Of a stretch of 47,748 bases of DNA, positions 26,722 to 34,945 are shown one piece after another. Below the pieces are notes generated by a model. That model made no database searches. It worked only from the letters and a program-made list of their open reading frames with translations, and had not been told where the DNA came from. The stretch's first letter is position 1. Every line of letters begins with the position of its first letter. Source of the DNA: Leptolyngbya cf. ectocarpi LEGE 11479 (GTDB taxonomy: Bacteria > Cyanobacteriota > Cyanobacteriia > Phormidesmidales > Phormidesmidaceae); NCBI RefSeq assembly GCF_015207065.1, contig NZ_JADEXP010000007.1:1-47748 (forward strand). The letters run 5' to 3'. The position numbers and the translations under genes are program-made.

Positions 26722-28473
26722 GTGCGTTATTTGGCCGAAGTTCAGAAAAAAAGTGGATTTATGGGCGGCAGCCGGGCTGAGTTTAAGCTTCTGGCATGTG
26801 AACGCTCAGAACAAAATTGGAGTGCGGTGTCCGGGGATGAATTGATCCCAGCTCCAGATGATGCCGGTTACGGTGCAGGGACTCTGATTTTAATTGAACT
26901 TTCCAATGGTCGTCAGGTACAACGTCACTACGAGGCAGGACGTCAGCTAGTTAGTATTCTGCAAAACTTTTCGAGTCTCAACAAAAAGTTTAAAGCCCAG
27001 GAAGATGAGATCGAGCAGTGGAAAGAGTCTTTGACGTATCAAAGTCAGGCCCTTAATCAGCGTGAGCTGGAGTTGGAGTCTCGTGCGGATGAGGTTAAGC
27101 AAGCAGAAGCTGACCTGGCCGAGCTGGAGTCTCAGAAGGACGAATTAGAGACGTTTCGCGCAGACTTGGACGAACAGCGTCAGGACTATGAGCGGAAGAA
27201 TTCGGAATTGGAAGGTGCCTGGGCCCATTTGAATGGGGAAAAGCAGAAGTTAGAAGAGCATCGTGAAGCTGTATCGGCCCAAACGGGGCTAGATGCTGGC
27301 CAAACGCAAAAACTGCGGAATGCGGTGGAGCAGCTAGTGGCCAATGTCGCCCCGATGGAGGATATGCGGCAGCAGCTGAATAGTGCTAGGACGTTTGTGG
27401 GCGAACATCAAGGACTTCTACAGGACTGGCAGCAAACGGTCAGTGAGCAGCAAGAGCAGCTGCAATCAAAGGCAGGAGATGTAGATAGGTTTAAGCAGTC
27501 TCTTCAGCAGCTTTACCAAGCGACAGATGCTGAACGGAGTGCTCTTACTCAGCTATGTATAGAACTTCAGCAGGCAAAGGTGGAGCTTGCTCAGAAAAAG
27601 CAGCAAAATCAGCTGGTATCAGAGCAGATTAACCAGCAGAGTGGTGTGTATCAGAAGGTCTATGAGCTTCTGAATACGGGTGATCAGGTCCGGCTAGGGA
27701 AAAAGATTGACCTCAGCAAGCTCGAAGAGATGTCGGTCGAGGATCTTGAGGCTTTATTGGCCAACATGGAGACAGATTTGGAGAAGATGTCTCGATTTGT
27801 TAGCGATCAAGAGGAGGAACTGACTTATCAGCAACAGGCAATTGATGAGTTAAAACAAAAGGCAGAGGCAGCCAGTGAATATGATCGGCTGCAAATTGGG
27901 GCCGAGATCAGTGATGAGCAGGATCGCTACGATATGCTCAATAAGACACTGGTGGGACAGCGACGGAATTTGCTGGAACGCGAAGAGGTTCTAAGTCAGC
28001 ATCGGGCGGTTTTGCTCAGGCGTCAGGGTCAAGCTACTGTTGAGAGCCCAATCGCGGATTCTGCTGATTTGGAGCCAGTGCTAGACCATATTGATCAGGT
28101 ACGGCAGGATTTGGCAGACCAGGCAACGGCATTGGAAGAGCTGATTATACAGCTGCAAACTCGCTGTGATGAGCTACAACAGCAGGTGGATGCAAAGGAA
28201 ACGGCGCTGGCAACTCAGCTGACAAACCTTGAGAAAGAGCGTGACACGTTAGAGCAAGCGGTTAAGGAGTGGGCCGGATTAGAACGCGCGATCGCAACTC
28301 GCCATGAGTATCTAGGCCCTGCCACCGAAAAAATGGAGACCACTCAGCAAACTCTGGATACTGTCTTTGGCACCTTAGAACGATTCCAGGAGGTCAATGA
28401 TTATCAGCTCCAGGCTATCGCTGATATGCAACAAACTATCCAAAGCCTGTCCAATGAGCCTGCTGCCGCGTAG
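26722..28473 (+). CDS. hmpF: Coiled-coil motility protein HmpF
   Basis: The 583-residue protein starts at a GTG with AAGGGG 8 bases upstream. Its N-terminus RYLAEVQKKSGFMGGSRAEF, followed by LLACERSEQNWSAV, is the conserved head of HmpF. After residue about 90 almost the whole protein is heptad-rich coiled coil with many Gln, Glu and Leu. In Nostoc, HmpF is needed for type IV pilus motility and localises to cell poles; that is established for the family, not shown here. Its position divergent from pilG and next to the pil chemotaxis operon supports the identification. It probably links the chemotaxis array to pilus position. Confidence 0.85.
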   Translation: MRYLAEVQKKSGFMGGSRAEFKLLACERSEQNWSAVSGDELIPAPDDAGYGAGTLILIELSNGRQVQRHYEAGRQLVSILQNFSSLNKKFKAQEDEIEQWKESLTYQSQALNQRELELESRADEVKQAEADLAELESQKDELETFRADLDEQRQDYERKNSELEGAWAHLNGEKQKLEEHREAVSAQTGLDAGQTQKLRNAVEQLVANVAPMEDMRQQLNSARTFVGEHQGLLQDWQQTVSEQQEQLQSKAGDVDRFKQSLQQLYQATDAERSALTQLCIELQQAKVELAQKKQQNQLVSEQINQQSGVYQKVYELLNTGDQVRLGKKIDLSKLEEMSVEDLEALLANMETDLEKMSRFVSDQEEELTYQQQAIDELKQKAEAASEYDRLQIGAEISDEQDRYDMLNKTLVGQRRNLLEREEVLSQHRAVLLRRQGQATVESPIADSADLEPVLDHIDQVRQDLADQATALEELIIQLQTRCDELQQQVDAKETALATQLTNLEKERDTLEQAVKEWAGLERAIATRHEYLGPATEKMETTQQTLDTVFGTLERFQEVNDYQLQAIADMQQTIQSLSNEPAAA

Positions 28474-28505
28474 GTTCTGCTATATTCCCAATGAGATCGG
28501 TTTTT

Positions 28506-28709
28506 ATGATTTGGGTCAACGAGCACATCGATCCTTCAGGTATTGTGTATTCGGCGATTGCTTGCTGCGATCGCACAGCCGCCGAAGAATGCCACACAAC
28601 ATTTCAAGCTGCCCTGACAGATGAACAAAAAGAAGCAGGCTGGATCGCCCGGTTACGCACTGTAGACTCCTGGGATGATGTCCCCATTAGCGCACTCAAA
28701 CTATCGTAA
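28506..28709 (+). CDS. Small conserved-looking hypothetical protein
   Basis: From the ATG at 28506 the product has 67 residues (MIWVNEHIDPSGIVYSAIAC and so on, ending ISALKLS); an ATG at 28491 would add five. It has no membrane segment, contains two adjacent cysteines, and ends in a W-I-A-R-L-R...W-D-D-V-P pattern. It lies 32 bp after hmpF on the same strand and 36 bp before the S4 gene, so it may share their transcript. I do not recognise the family. The even composition and clean operon spacing make it a likely real gene. Confidence 0.5.
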   Translation: MIWVNEHIDPSGIVYSAIACCDRTAAEECHTTFQAALTDEQKEAGWIARLRTVDSWDDVPISALKLS

Positions 28710-28745
28710 TGTGGGCAATCCCCATTGCCTCACGCTACTAAACCC

Positions 28746-28955
28746 ATGCCTGAACATTTCATAAAGCTCAGTCAGTTTCTCAAACTCAACGACTTAGTGC
28801 AGTCCGGCGGCGAAGCCAAACACCTGATTCAGGATGGCTATGTTTTAGTCAACGATGCAGTAGAACTACGACGCGGTCGTAAATTATATGCTGGGGATCG
28901 GGTTACCTTTGCGGGTCAAACCTATGATGTCACCTCTGACTCAGAGCCCCACTAA
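28746..28955 (+). CDS. S4-domain RNA-binding protein (YbcJ/YaaA type)
   Basis: The 69-residue product begins at the ATG at 28746; a TTG at 28725 would add seven residues. It is a single S4 RNA-binding fold: IKLSQFLKLNDLVQSGGEAK, then HLIQDGYVLVNDAVELRRG, then KLYAGDRVTFAG. Such proteins bind structured RNA, often ribosomal RNA. It is the last gene before the hairpin at 28995-29050 and converges on hpf. Confidence 0.85.
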   Translation: MPEHFIKLSQFLKLNDLVQSGGEAKHLIQDGYVLVNDAVELRRGRKLYAGDRVTFAGQTYDVTSDSEPH

Positions 28956-28994
28956 ATCAGATCATCAGAATCGCATATTATCGCTAGCCTCACA

Positions 28995-29050
28995 TAAAAA
29001 AGCTCTGGGGTGATATCAGGAATTTTATCCACACATATTACCCCAGAGCT
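28995..29050 (-). terminator. Rho-independent terminator of hpf
   Basis: The arms AGCTCTGGGGTGATA at 29001-29015 and TATTACCCCAGAGCT at 29036-29050 form a 15-bp stem with one G-T pair. Read on the - strand, the stem is followed by six T at 29000-28995. It begins 32 bp beyond the hpf stop, so it terminates hpf. The + strand side has only A after the stem, so it is a poor terminator for the S4 gene. Confidence 0.85.
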
Positions 29051-29081
29051 CAAAAAATATTCTGAAACTGACTAACTGATG

Positions 29082-29777
29082 CTACTTACGCAGAGGCGCA
29101 GACTGTAGAGGCTTTTTTTCAGAACCGTGACTATGATTGTTCGCAGCAGCGCCATGATCGTTCTTATGGCCATTCTTATGACCATTAGTAGAACCCGCCG
29201 GACGTGGCTGAATCAACCCATAACCACCGTGATTCCTTTCATACATCACATTAATCTCACCGGTTTCTGAGTTGTAAAACACATAAAAGTCGTGATCCAC
29301 AAGCTGCAGATTTTCTAGGGCTTCCTGCACCGACATCGGAGCCATGGCAAAGTACTTAGTTCTAACCACCTCTTCCGGCAGTTGAGGCTGACGCTGCTCC
29401 AACAGCTCTGTCACCTGTAGGTCAGCATCCTTAGAGCTAACATCAACCTCCATAGAACGTACCGACACATGCTCAGAACTGCGACGCTTTTCTTTGTATT
29501 TACGCAGCTGTCGGCAGATTTTATCAGCTACTAAATCAATACTGGCATAAAGGCTGTCACTGCTCTCTTCAGCTCGTACAACGGCCCGGTTTACATAAAC
29601 AGTAACTTCAGCACACTGGCGCTTGGGCATGTTTGTACCACCAGCCACAGACAAGCAAACATCAACCTTGTTGATCATTCGTTGAAAATGGCTAACTGAC
29701 TTCTCAATCTTCTGAGAAACATGCTGACGAATAGCCTCTGTAATTTCAATATTTTTACCTTGGATAACAAGCTTCAT
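29082..29777 (-). CDS. hpf: Long-form ribosome hibernation factor HPF/LrtA
   Basis: The 231-residue protein is a long HPF, the light-repressed LrtA of cyanobacteria. The N-terminal domain (1-105; MKLVIQGKNIEITEAIRQHV to KICRQLRKYKEK) has the beta-alpha fold that sits in the 30S decoding site. The C-terminal domain (about 135-195; VVRTKYFAMAPMSVQEAL, DHDFYVFYNSETGEINVMYE) joins two ribosomes into 100S dimers. The last 35 residues form an unusual His/Asn/Gly-Lys tail (GHKNGHKNDHG). The gene is monocistronic, ends at a strong terminator, and has a long leader with a large inverted repeat. Confidence 0.93.
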   Translation of the reverse strand: MKLVIQGKNIEITEAIRQHVSQKIEKSVSHFQRMINKVDVCLSVAGGTNMPKRQCAEVTVYVNRAVVRAEESSDSLYASIDLVADKICRQLRKYKEKRRSSEHVSVRSMEVDVSSKDADLQVTELLEQRQPQLPEEVVRTKYFAMAPMSVQEALENLQLVDHDFYVFYNSETGEINVMYERNHGGYGLIQPRPAGSTNGHKNGHKNDHGAAANNHSHGSEKKPLQSAPLRK

Positions 29778-29891
29778 AGAGCTAACTCAAGTGATAAGAA
29801 GATAAGCGATTAATTTCACCCTAGCACTTTAATTCCAAGAGAGTTTTTCTGTTTAGAAACTTTTTTATCCGTTGACAATTCTTTAGACTCA

Positions 29892-29961
29892 ACATGGGAT
29901 CACTCGAGTGCTACTGCTCTCACCCTAAAGCGGAATTTCTTGTATACTAGTGATCCCATGT
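29892..29961 (-). promoter_or_regulatory. Large inverted repeat in the hpf leader region
   Basis: The perfect 13-bp arms ACATGGGATCACT at 29892-29904 and AGTGATCCCATGT at 29949-29961 enclose 44 bases. The enclosed part holds the palindrome CACTCGAGTG at 29901-29910, which overlaps the left arm. The structure lies 115 bp upstream of the hpf start codon. If transcribed it forms a stable RNA stem; if not, it may be an operator. lrtA mRNA has a regulated leader in other cyanobacteria, so an RNA role is plausible. The remaining 389 bp between hpf and lipB hold no gene that I can support. Confidence 0.55.
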
Positions 29962-30166
29962 GGCTGACTTATTATTTTGCATTGTAATGATTAGCCCACA
30001 TCACAAGGGTGTTATTGCTTATCCCCCAATCCTGTAACTGTCACTATTGTTAAACTTCAAACTAATAGCTATTCAAGATTTATTTGCGTCTTAGCGTATC
30101 AAAAGTCTAATAAATCTACGGTCAGGTAAATTACGTATCAACCCGCACAGAATCAATATTCTTCTA

Positions 30167-30856
30167 GTGGTTAAAGATAAAAAACTTATTATTCAAGATA
30201 TTGGATTAATCACCTACAAATTGGCTTGGCAACATCAACAGGAACTCGTGTCCGAGCGAAAACGGACCCCTGATCTCGACGATGTTCTCATCCTGGCCGA
30301 ACATTTACCGGTATACACCCTTGGAACCGCGTCCCAAGCGAAGTTCGTGCACTTTGACCTGGCAGATCCAAACTATGAAGTTCACCGCATAGAGCGCGGT
30401 GGAGAAGTGACTTATCACTGTCCTGGTCAACTGGTGGGATACCCGATTTTAAATTTGCATTATCATCACAAGGATTTGCATTGGTATTTGCGCCAGTTAG
30501 AAGAGGTCATTATCCATACCCTGGCCCATTTCCATCTTCCTGGACAGCGCATCAAAGGACTGACAGGCGTATGGGTTGAGGGATATAAGCTGGCCGCCAT
30601 TGGCATTAAGGTAAGCCGATGGATCACGATGCATGGCTTTGCTTTAAATGTATGTCCTGACTTATCAGGGTTTAAGCACATTACTCCCTGTGGTATTGCC
30701 GAGCGTCCTGTCGGTGCTATGGCTCAATTTATACCGGGGCTTACCCCGACTGAAATTAAACCTGTTTTAGTCAGATGCTTTGCCGAAGTTTTTAACCTAA
30801 CCGATATGGACTACCCCCACGGAGGACTAGTCAGGGACAAAATCACTCCGGGATAG
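30167..30856 (+). CDS. lipB: Octanoyltransferase LipB
   Basis: The 229-residue enzyme moves octanoate from acyl carrier protein to lipoyl domains, the first step of lipoate synthesis, in the cytoplasm. It shows [20 protein letters not shown] near residue 85 (family R-G-G-x-x-T-Y-H-x-P-G-Q), the Lys region [20 protein letters not shown] near 140, and the catalytic Cys in HITPCGI near 175. The GTG at 30167 is the only sensible start because the next Met is far inside. The ribosome site is weak. It is divergent from hpf and followed 50 bp later by a small unknown gene. Confidence 0.93.
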   Translation: MVKDKKLIIQDIGLITYKLAWQHQQELVSERKRTPDLDDVLILAEHLPVYTLGTASQAKFVHFDLADPNYEVHRIERGGEVTYHCPGQLVGYPILNLHYHHKDLHWYLRQLEEVIIHTLAHFHLPGQRIKGLTGVWVEGYKLAAIGIKVSRWITMHGFALNVCPDLSGFKHITPCGIAERPVGAMAQFIPGLTPTEIKPVLVRCFAEVFNLTDMDYPHGGLVRDKITPG

Positions 30857-30906
30857 CGAACCGTCTGACGGACCCATACAATGGTTGGATAGCGGACATT
30901 TAGCTT

Positions 30907-31278
30907 ATGCCCGATCCTAGTTTCCCTGAATTCGCAGCCTCTAATGGATTTCATTCAGCTATTCCAACCCTGATTGGAGTCGAGAACAAATCCAGGTTTT
31001 CATCCTTTATTGACTCTACCCAGGAGCCTCAGCATTATTCCTGGCAGAACGGAGGATATGAGTATTCGTCTGAAAGTAACGCGCGACTGAGCCCCCTGAC
31101 GTTTCATGCAGAACCGCTGGCTCCCCTGCGTCAGCGCGATGAGCAGGCATTAGAGGACGTCTTTGAGGATACACAGGTTGAAGACATTATTGCCGACATC
31201 TGTACCCGGTTAAAACAGCTCCATCCGGAACCCTGTTGGGACGATGATCCTTTCAATTTTTTGAGCGGATACCTATAA
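30907..31278 (+). CDS. Hypothetical protein
   Basis: This 123-residue soluble protein is not one I recognise. The N-terminal two thirds are polar and low in hydrophobic core (Ser, Asn, Pro, Glu rich). The last 45 residues, from ALEDVFEDTQVEDIIADICT to a P-C-W-D-D-D-P-F-N-F tail, look helical and acidic. It follows lipB by 50 bp and may be co-transcribed with it. The candidate terminator at 31315-31341 follows. Confidence 0.55.
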   Translation: MPDPSFPEFAASNGFHSAIPTLIGVENKSRFSSFIDSTQEPQHYSWQNGGYEYSSESNARLSPLTFHAEPLAPLRQRDEQALEDVFEDTQVEDIIADICTRLKQLHPEPCWDDDPFNFLSGYL

Positions 31279-31314
31279 AATTCCAGTCAAATTCCAGCCA
31301 AGGCTAAACTGGCC

Positions 31315-31341
31315 CGTCTGTGCCCTGAGCAGACACAGACG
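31315..31341 (+). terminator. Candidate terminator between convergent genes
   Basis: The 8-bp arms CGTCTGTG at 31315-31322 and CACAGACG at 31334-31341 surround an 11-base loop, and a T-rich stretch (GGTTTGTGTTGTT) follows on the + strand. It lies 36 bp after the small lipB-linked gene and 24 bp from the end of ssb, and could serve both directions. Confidence 0.5.
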
Positions 31342-31364
31342 AGCTGGTTTGTGTTGTTAGATGA

Positions 31365-31811
31365 CTAAAATGGGATTTCGTCGTAATCCGGGGTTGCAGC
31401 AGGCGGGCTAGTAGCCACAGGTGGCGCAGCAGCGGCAGGGCGGCTGTTGCTAGCACTGCTGCCTTCAGAGATGGGCGGGGCCTCAGCCATCATCATGGAC
31501 TGCAGCTCAGCAATGCGATGCAAGCGCTGGACGGTAATCTCTGCCTGCTTTTCTCGAAACCCTTCGGGCCGATCCACACTTTTCATCGTGAGTCGACCTT
31601 CAATTACAACCCGATCGCCTGCACCATAGCTGGAGTCCTGGATGGTTTGGGCTAAATTTCCCCAACCGACGGCCTTAAACTGAGACGGGCTATCATCTGG
31701 CCTTAGCCCCGCTATTTTGACCTTAAATTCGGCAATGGGAGTTTGATTATCGGAGGTATAGCGCAGCTGCGGTACCTCGACAATCTCTGCCATGAGGATG
31801 CAATGGTTCAT
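31365..31811 (-). CDS. ssb: Single-stranded DNA-binding protein
   Basis: This 148-residue protein has an N-terminal OB fold (residues 1-105), with AEFKVKIAGLRPDD, FKAVGWGNLAQTI, YGAGDRVVIEGRLT and AEITVQRLHRI as the Ssb strands. An Ala/Pro/Ser-rich flexible linker and the acidic tip DYDEIPF follow; the D-x-x-x-P-F type tip recruits replication and repair partners. The ATG overlaps the stop of the upstream sugar nucleotidyltransferase gene by four bases (ATGA), so translation is probably coupled. That partnership is unexpected. It may be a second, shorter Ssb type; I cannot tell whether it is the main one. Confidence 0.85.
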   Translation of the reverse strand: MNHCILMAEIVEVPQLRYTSDNQTPIAEFKVKIAGLRPDDSPSQFKAVGWGNLAQTIQDSSYGAGDRVVIEGRLTMKSVDRPEGFREKQAEITVQRLHRIAELQSMMMAEAPPISEGSSASNSRPAAAAPPVATSPPAATPDYDEIPF

Positions 31812-34339
31812 ACAACTTGTTCCTCTCGAATACCCTGCTCTTTTTCGATAAAACTTTGAACCCGATGACGATAATCCTGCAGATTGGTATCTACCCAGTC
31901 ACGGTCTTCACCATTGGCAAAGATATGTACCAGCGGATCGCCCGCATCCGGAAGAATTAGCACCCAGCTATCGCTGGTGCGGTCAATCACTTTGACACCA
32001 TCTACCAGTTCAAGCGTATCAGCAGGATGACTTTCCACAAGATAGCGCATGAGCGCACCTTTGATGGTCCATGGGCAACGCAGTGTTTGAACTCGATGGG
32101 AAATCCGTGGCAAATCGCCCCAGATGCGTCCGAGAGACTGCTCTTGAATCGTTAACATTTCAATCAATTTAGCGATGCAAAACATGGCATCAAAGCCAGG
32201 GTGGAGCTGGGGAAAGATAAAGCCCATGTCACCACTGCCACCTAACACCACATTACTGCTAGCTTGACAGGCTTCCATCAGAGCTGTGGGGTTAGCCTTG
32301 GTGCGAACCACGCTCCCCCCGTGGCGACGAGCAATTTGCTCAATCGCCCCTGAGGTATGAACGGGAACGACCACAGTTCCCTGAGGGTGAGCGGTCAAAA
32401 TCATGTGGGTCATGAGCGCCGTTAGCATCTCCCCACGGATCGGTGATCCCACCTCGTCCATCAGAACTAACTGCTCGCCATTGGCAGAGACTTGTACCCC
32501 AAAGGTGGCTTGTAAGGCTTGTACCACCTGACCTAGCTGACCTAGCATACCCTCCCGTTCAGACAGAGAAGGCGCTGTCTGGCTCAGACTAGCGTTGAGC
32601 ACAACCGCATCACAGCCAAATTTCCCAAGTAATCGGGGCAGGACCGCACCGGAAACTGCATAGGCGTAATCGATCACAACCTTAGACTTGCTATGGCGGA
32701 TAGAGCCGACGCTCAGGCGTTTTTCAAACTCGGTCGTATAAGTGTCTACCAGGTTGGTTGGGTAGGAGACTTCACCAATTTCATGGATTTGAGACCGTCG
32801 CAGATTTTCTTTAAAGTAAGAACCTTCGATTTTCTTTTCTTTGCCCTTGGGAATATCGATGCCTTTTTTATCAAAAAACTCAATCAGGATCTGATCGGCT
32901 CGGTCAGGATGGAGCCGCACATGAATGCCTCCAGCCACATCCAGTGTGGGAATAATAGTACGGGCAACCGGTATGGCTGTGGCTTCTAGGTTTTGGATAT
33001 TGATGCCAACGGACATGAGTCCGGCAATTAGCGATCGCGACACCATCCGCGAAATACTACGCTGGTCCCGTGAGACCGTAACATAGGAACCCGGTTTCAA
33101 AATAGACCCGTAGGCCGCCCCCAGCTTGACCGCAAACTCAGGAGTAATATCAATGTTGGCAAGGCCTGTGACTCCACGTTGACCAAACAGATTGCGTTGA
33201 GCTGTATTACCCCAAATCAGATTGATATTTAGAGTTGCCCCAGACTCGATCCGTTTACTGGGCCAAACCCTCACCCCTGGACTAATTTGCGCCTCTTCCC
33301 CCACTGTAGAGAGTGCCCCTACAACAGCCCCTTCCAGAACATGTGCCCGTCGATCAGCACGGGTACCACGAGCAATCACACAAGCCCGCAGATGGGTTTC
33401 ATCACCAATGATCGCCCCGTTCCAAATAATGGGCCGTTTGAGATCTGCATCACTGCCAACCGTCACATTATCACCGATGACCGTACCTGGCTCTAAGGTG
33501 ACCCGAGCGCCAATCCGGCAGTTACGGCCAATCAAAACAGGAGGCTTGATCGTCGCTGTTGGATCAATATGGGTATTCTGTCCCACATATAATCCGGCTG
33601 AAACTTCAGGGTAGGCAAAATCCACCAGCACTTTGCCTTCTAGAGCATCGTACTGAGCTTCACGATAGGCTTCGAGATGGCCTACATCGCACCAGTAGCC
33701 ATCAGCCACATAGCCATACATGGGCTCACCCTTTTCAAGCAGCAAGGGAAAAAGATCTTTCGAAAAGTCCTGCTCCTGGTTGGCAGGTAGATAGTCTAAG
33801 ACCTCAGGCTCCAGAATATAAGTACCCGTATTAACCGTATCTGAAAAAATTTCACTGGTAGAAGGTTTTTCTAAAAACCGTTTGATGCGGTTCTCTTCAT
33901 CGGTGATTACCACCCCAAACTCAATCGGGTTAGGCACCCGAGTCAAGACAAGCGTTGCTTTAGACCCCTTTTCCTTATGAAAACGAACGGCTTCTTTTAG
34001 ATCAAAATCGGTAATACTATCACCGCTAATCACCAGAAACGTATCATCTAGCAGCTCCGCAATATTTTTTACACAGCCTGCCGTCCCTAACGGCTGATCT
34101 TCCTCAACGGCATAGGTCATTTGTACCCCAAAGTCATGCCCGTCCTGAAAGTAGTCCCGCATGACATCGGGTAGGTAATACAGAGTAGCAATCACTTCCT
34201 TAATGTCATGCCGCTTTAGCAAATTGACAATATGCTCTGCGATAGGCCGGTTGAGCACAGGAACCATGGGCTTAGGCAGGTCACAAGTCAGAGGTCGAAG
34301 CCGGGTGCCGGAACCACCAGCCATGAGTACTGCGCGCAT
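31808..34339 (-). CDS. Mannose-1-phosphate guanylyltransferase/phosphomannomutase-like fusion
   Basis: From the ATG at 34337-34339, which has a perfect AGGAGG 7 bases upstream, the protein has 843 residues; an upstream ATG at 34369 is less likely. The nucleotidyltransferase domain (1-235) shows MRAVLMAGGSGTRLRPLTCD, PKPMVPVLN and DSITDF. A left-handed beta-helix follows (about 250-370; IGRNCRIGARVTLEPGTVIG), and then a phosphoglucomutase-like region (about 380-830). It would make a nucleotide sugar such as GDP-mannose for polysaccharides. In the mutase part the usual phospho-serine loop TASHNP is not present (GGIHVRLHPD stands there), so that part may be regulatory only. Confidence 0.88.
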   Translation of the reverse strand: MRAVLMAGGSGTRLRPLTCDLPKPMVPVLNRPIAEHIVNLLKRHDIKEVIATLYYLPDVMRDYFQDGHDFGVQMTYAVEEDQPLGTAGCVKNIAELLDDTFLVISGDSITDFDLKEAVRFHKEKGSKATLVLTRVPNPIEFGVVITDEENRIKRFLEKPSTSEIFSDTVNTGTYILEPEVLDYLPANQEQDFSKDLFPLLLEKGEPMYGYVADGYWCDVGHLEAYREAQYDALEGKVLVDFAYPEVSAGLYVGQNTHIDPTATIKPPVLIGRNCRIGARVTLEPGTVIGDNVTVGSDADLKRPIIWNGAIIGDETHLRACVIARGTRADRRAHVLEGAVVGALSTVGEEAQISPGVRVWPSKRIESGATLNINLIWGNTAQRNLFGQRGVTGLANIDITPEFAVKLGAAYGSILKPGSYVTVSRDQRSISRMVSRSLIAGLMSVGINIQNLEATAIPVARTIIPTLDVAGGIHVRLHPDRADQILIEFFDKKGIDIPKGKEKKIEGSYFKENLRRSQIHEIGEVSYPTNLVDTYTTEFEKRLSVGSIRHSKSKVVIDYAYAVSGAVLPRLLGKFGCDAVVLNASLSQTAPSLSEREGMLGQLGQVVQALQATFGVQVSANGEQLVLMDEVGSPIRGEMLTALMTHMILTAHPQGTVVVPVHTSGAIEQIARRHGGSVVRTKANPTALMEACQASSNVVLGGSGDMGFIFPQLHPGFDAMFCIAKLIEMLTIQEQSLGRIWGDLPRISHRVQTLRCPWTIKGALMRYLVESHPADTLELVDGVKVIDRTSDSWVLILPDAGDPLVHIFANGEDRDWVDTNLQDYRHRVQSFIEKEQGIREEQVV

Positions 34340-34705
34340 AAATCCTCCTATGATTTCGTGGAAATTCAAACAATTGTTATTGGATATTCGTCGTCAATGG
34401 CTAACGACGCTACCCTGTGAACTGCACCCGTACAGTGTTTGCCACGAGTGATGTTTTTTTCCCGTCTTAGTTAATTGTATTCATTGTTAATTGTACTTGT
34501 TTTATTAAGCTCACCTTCATATTCATTAAGACACTCTTTAAATCACTAGTCTGGTATCACACTTTGATATGAACGCGATGGCACCGTCCACCAACCGCAG
34601 CTGTAGGTTTCGGCTAGTCACATCGGCTAGTCATATTGGTGGGGCCATAGGATAAATCTCGACTAAATCTCGATCAACAGAATCACTAAAAGGACACACA
34701 AACCG
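34340..34705. other. Intergenic region between divergent genes
   Basis: This 366-bp gap separates the nucleotidyltransferase fusion (- strand) from a small membrane protein (+ strand). It contains the nonamer TTAATTGTA twice, at 34471-34479 and 34487-34495, a 16-bp period that could be a regulator site. A weak AAAAGGA ribosome site for the + gene lies near 34689. No gene is seen. Confidence 0.35.
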
Positions 34706-34888
34706 ATGACAACCCTATTAGGACTTTTATTAGTAGTTGGATATAGCTATGGAGCTTGGAAATTTTGGACTGGATTTAACCGCACTAATTTCAGTAGCGG
34801 CAAGCTTTATCTAACGCTGCTGTGGCCTGTGTTTATTATTAGCGCTTCCTATCGTCAGAACTTTACCAAAGCCCTAAAAGGACGTTAG
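34706..34888 (+). CDS. Small membrane protein
   Basis: The 60-residue protein has two hydrophobic stretches: TLLGLLLVVGYSYGAWKFW at the start and LTLLWPVFIISAS near 36-48. A basic end (YRQNFTKALKGR) follows. Small proteins of this shape are widespread in cyanobacteria, and I believe this pattern is conserved there, but no function is known to me. The ATG has AAAAGGA about 12 bases upstream. The methyltransferase gene starts 57 bp further on. Confidence 0.65.
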   Translation: MTTLLGLLLVVGYSYGAWKFWTGFNRTNFSSGKLYLTLLWPVFIISASYRQNFTKALKGR

Positions 34889-34945
34889 CTCCACGCTAGC
34901 CATCACGCTAGCCATCGTGAATCTACAAGAAATAGGACATTTGAA

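Noticed and set aside
29872-29948. TTGACA and TATACT boxes as a lipB promoter
   Set aside because: The two boxes are about 65 bp apart and cannot form one promoter; each alone is too short to call.
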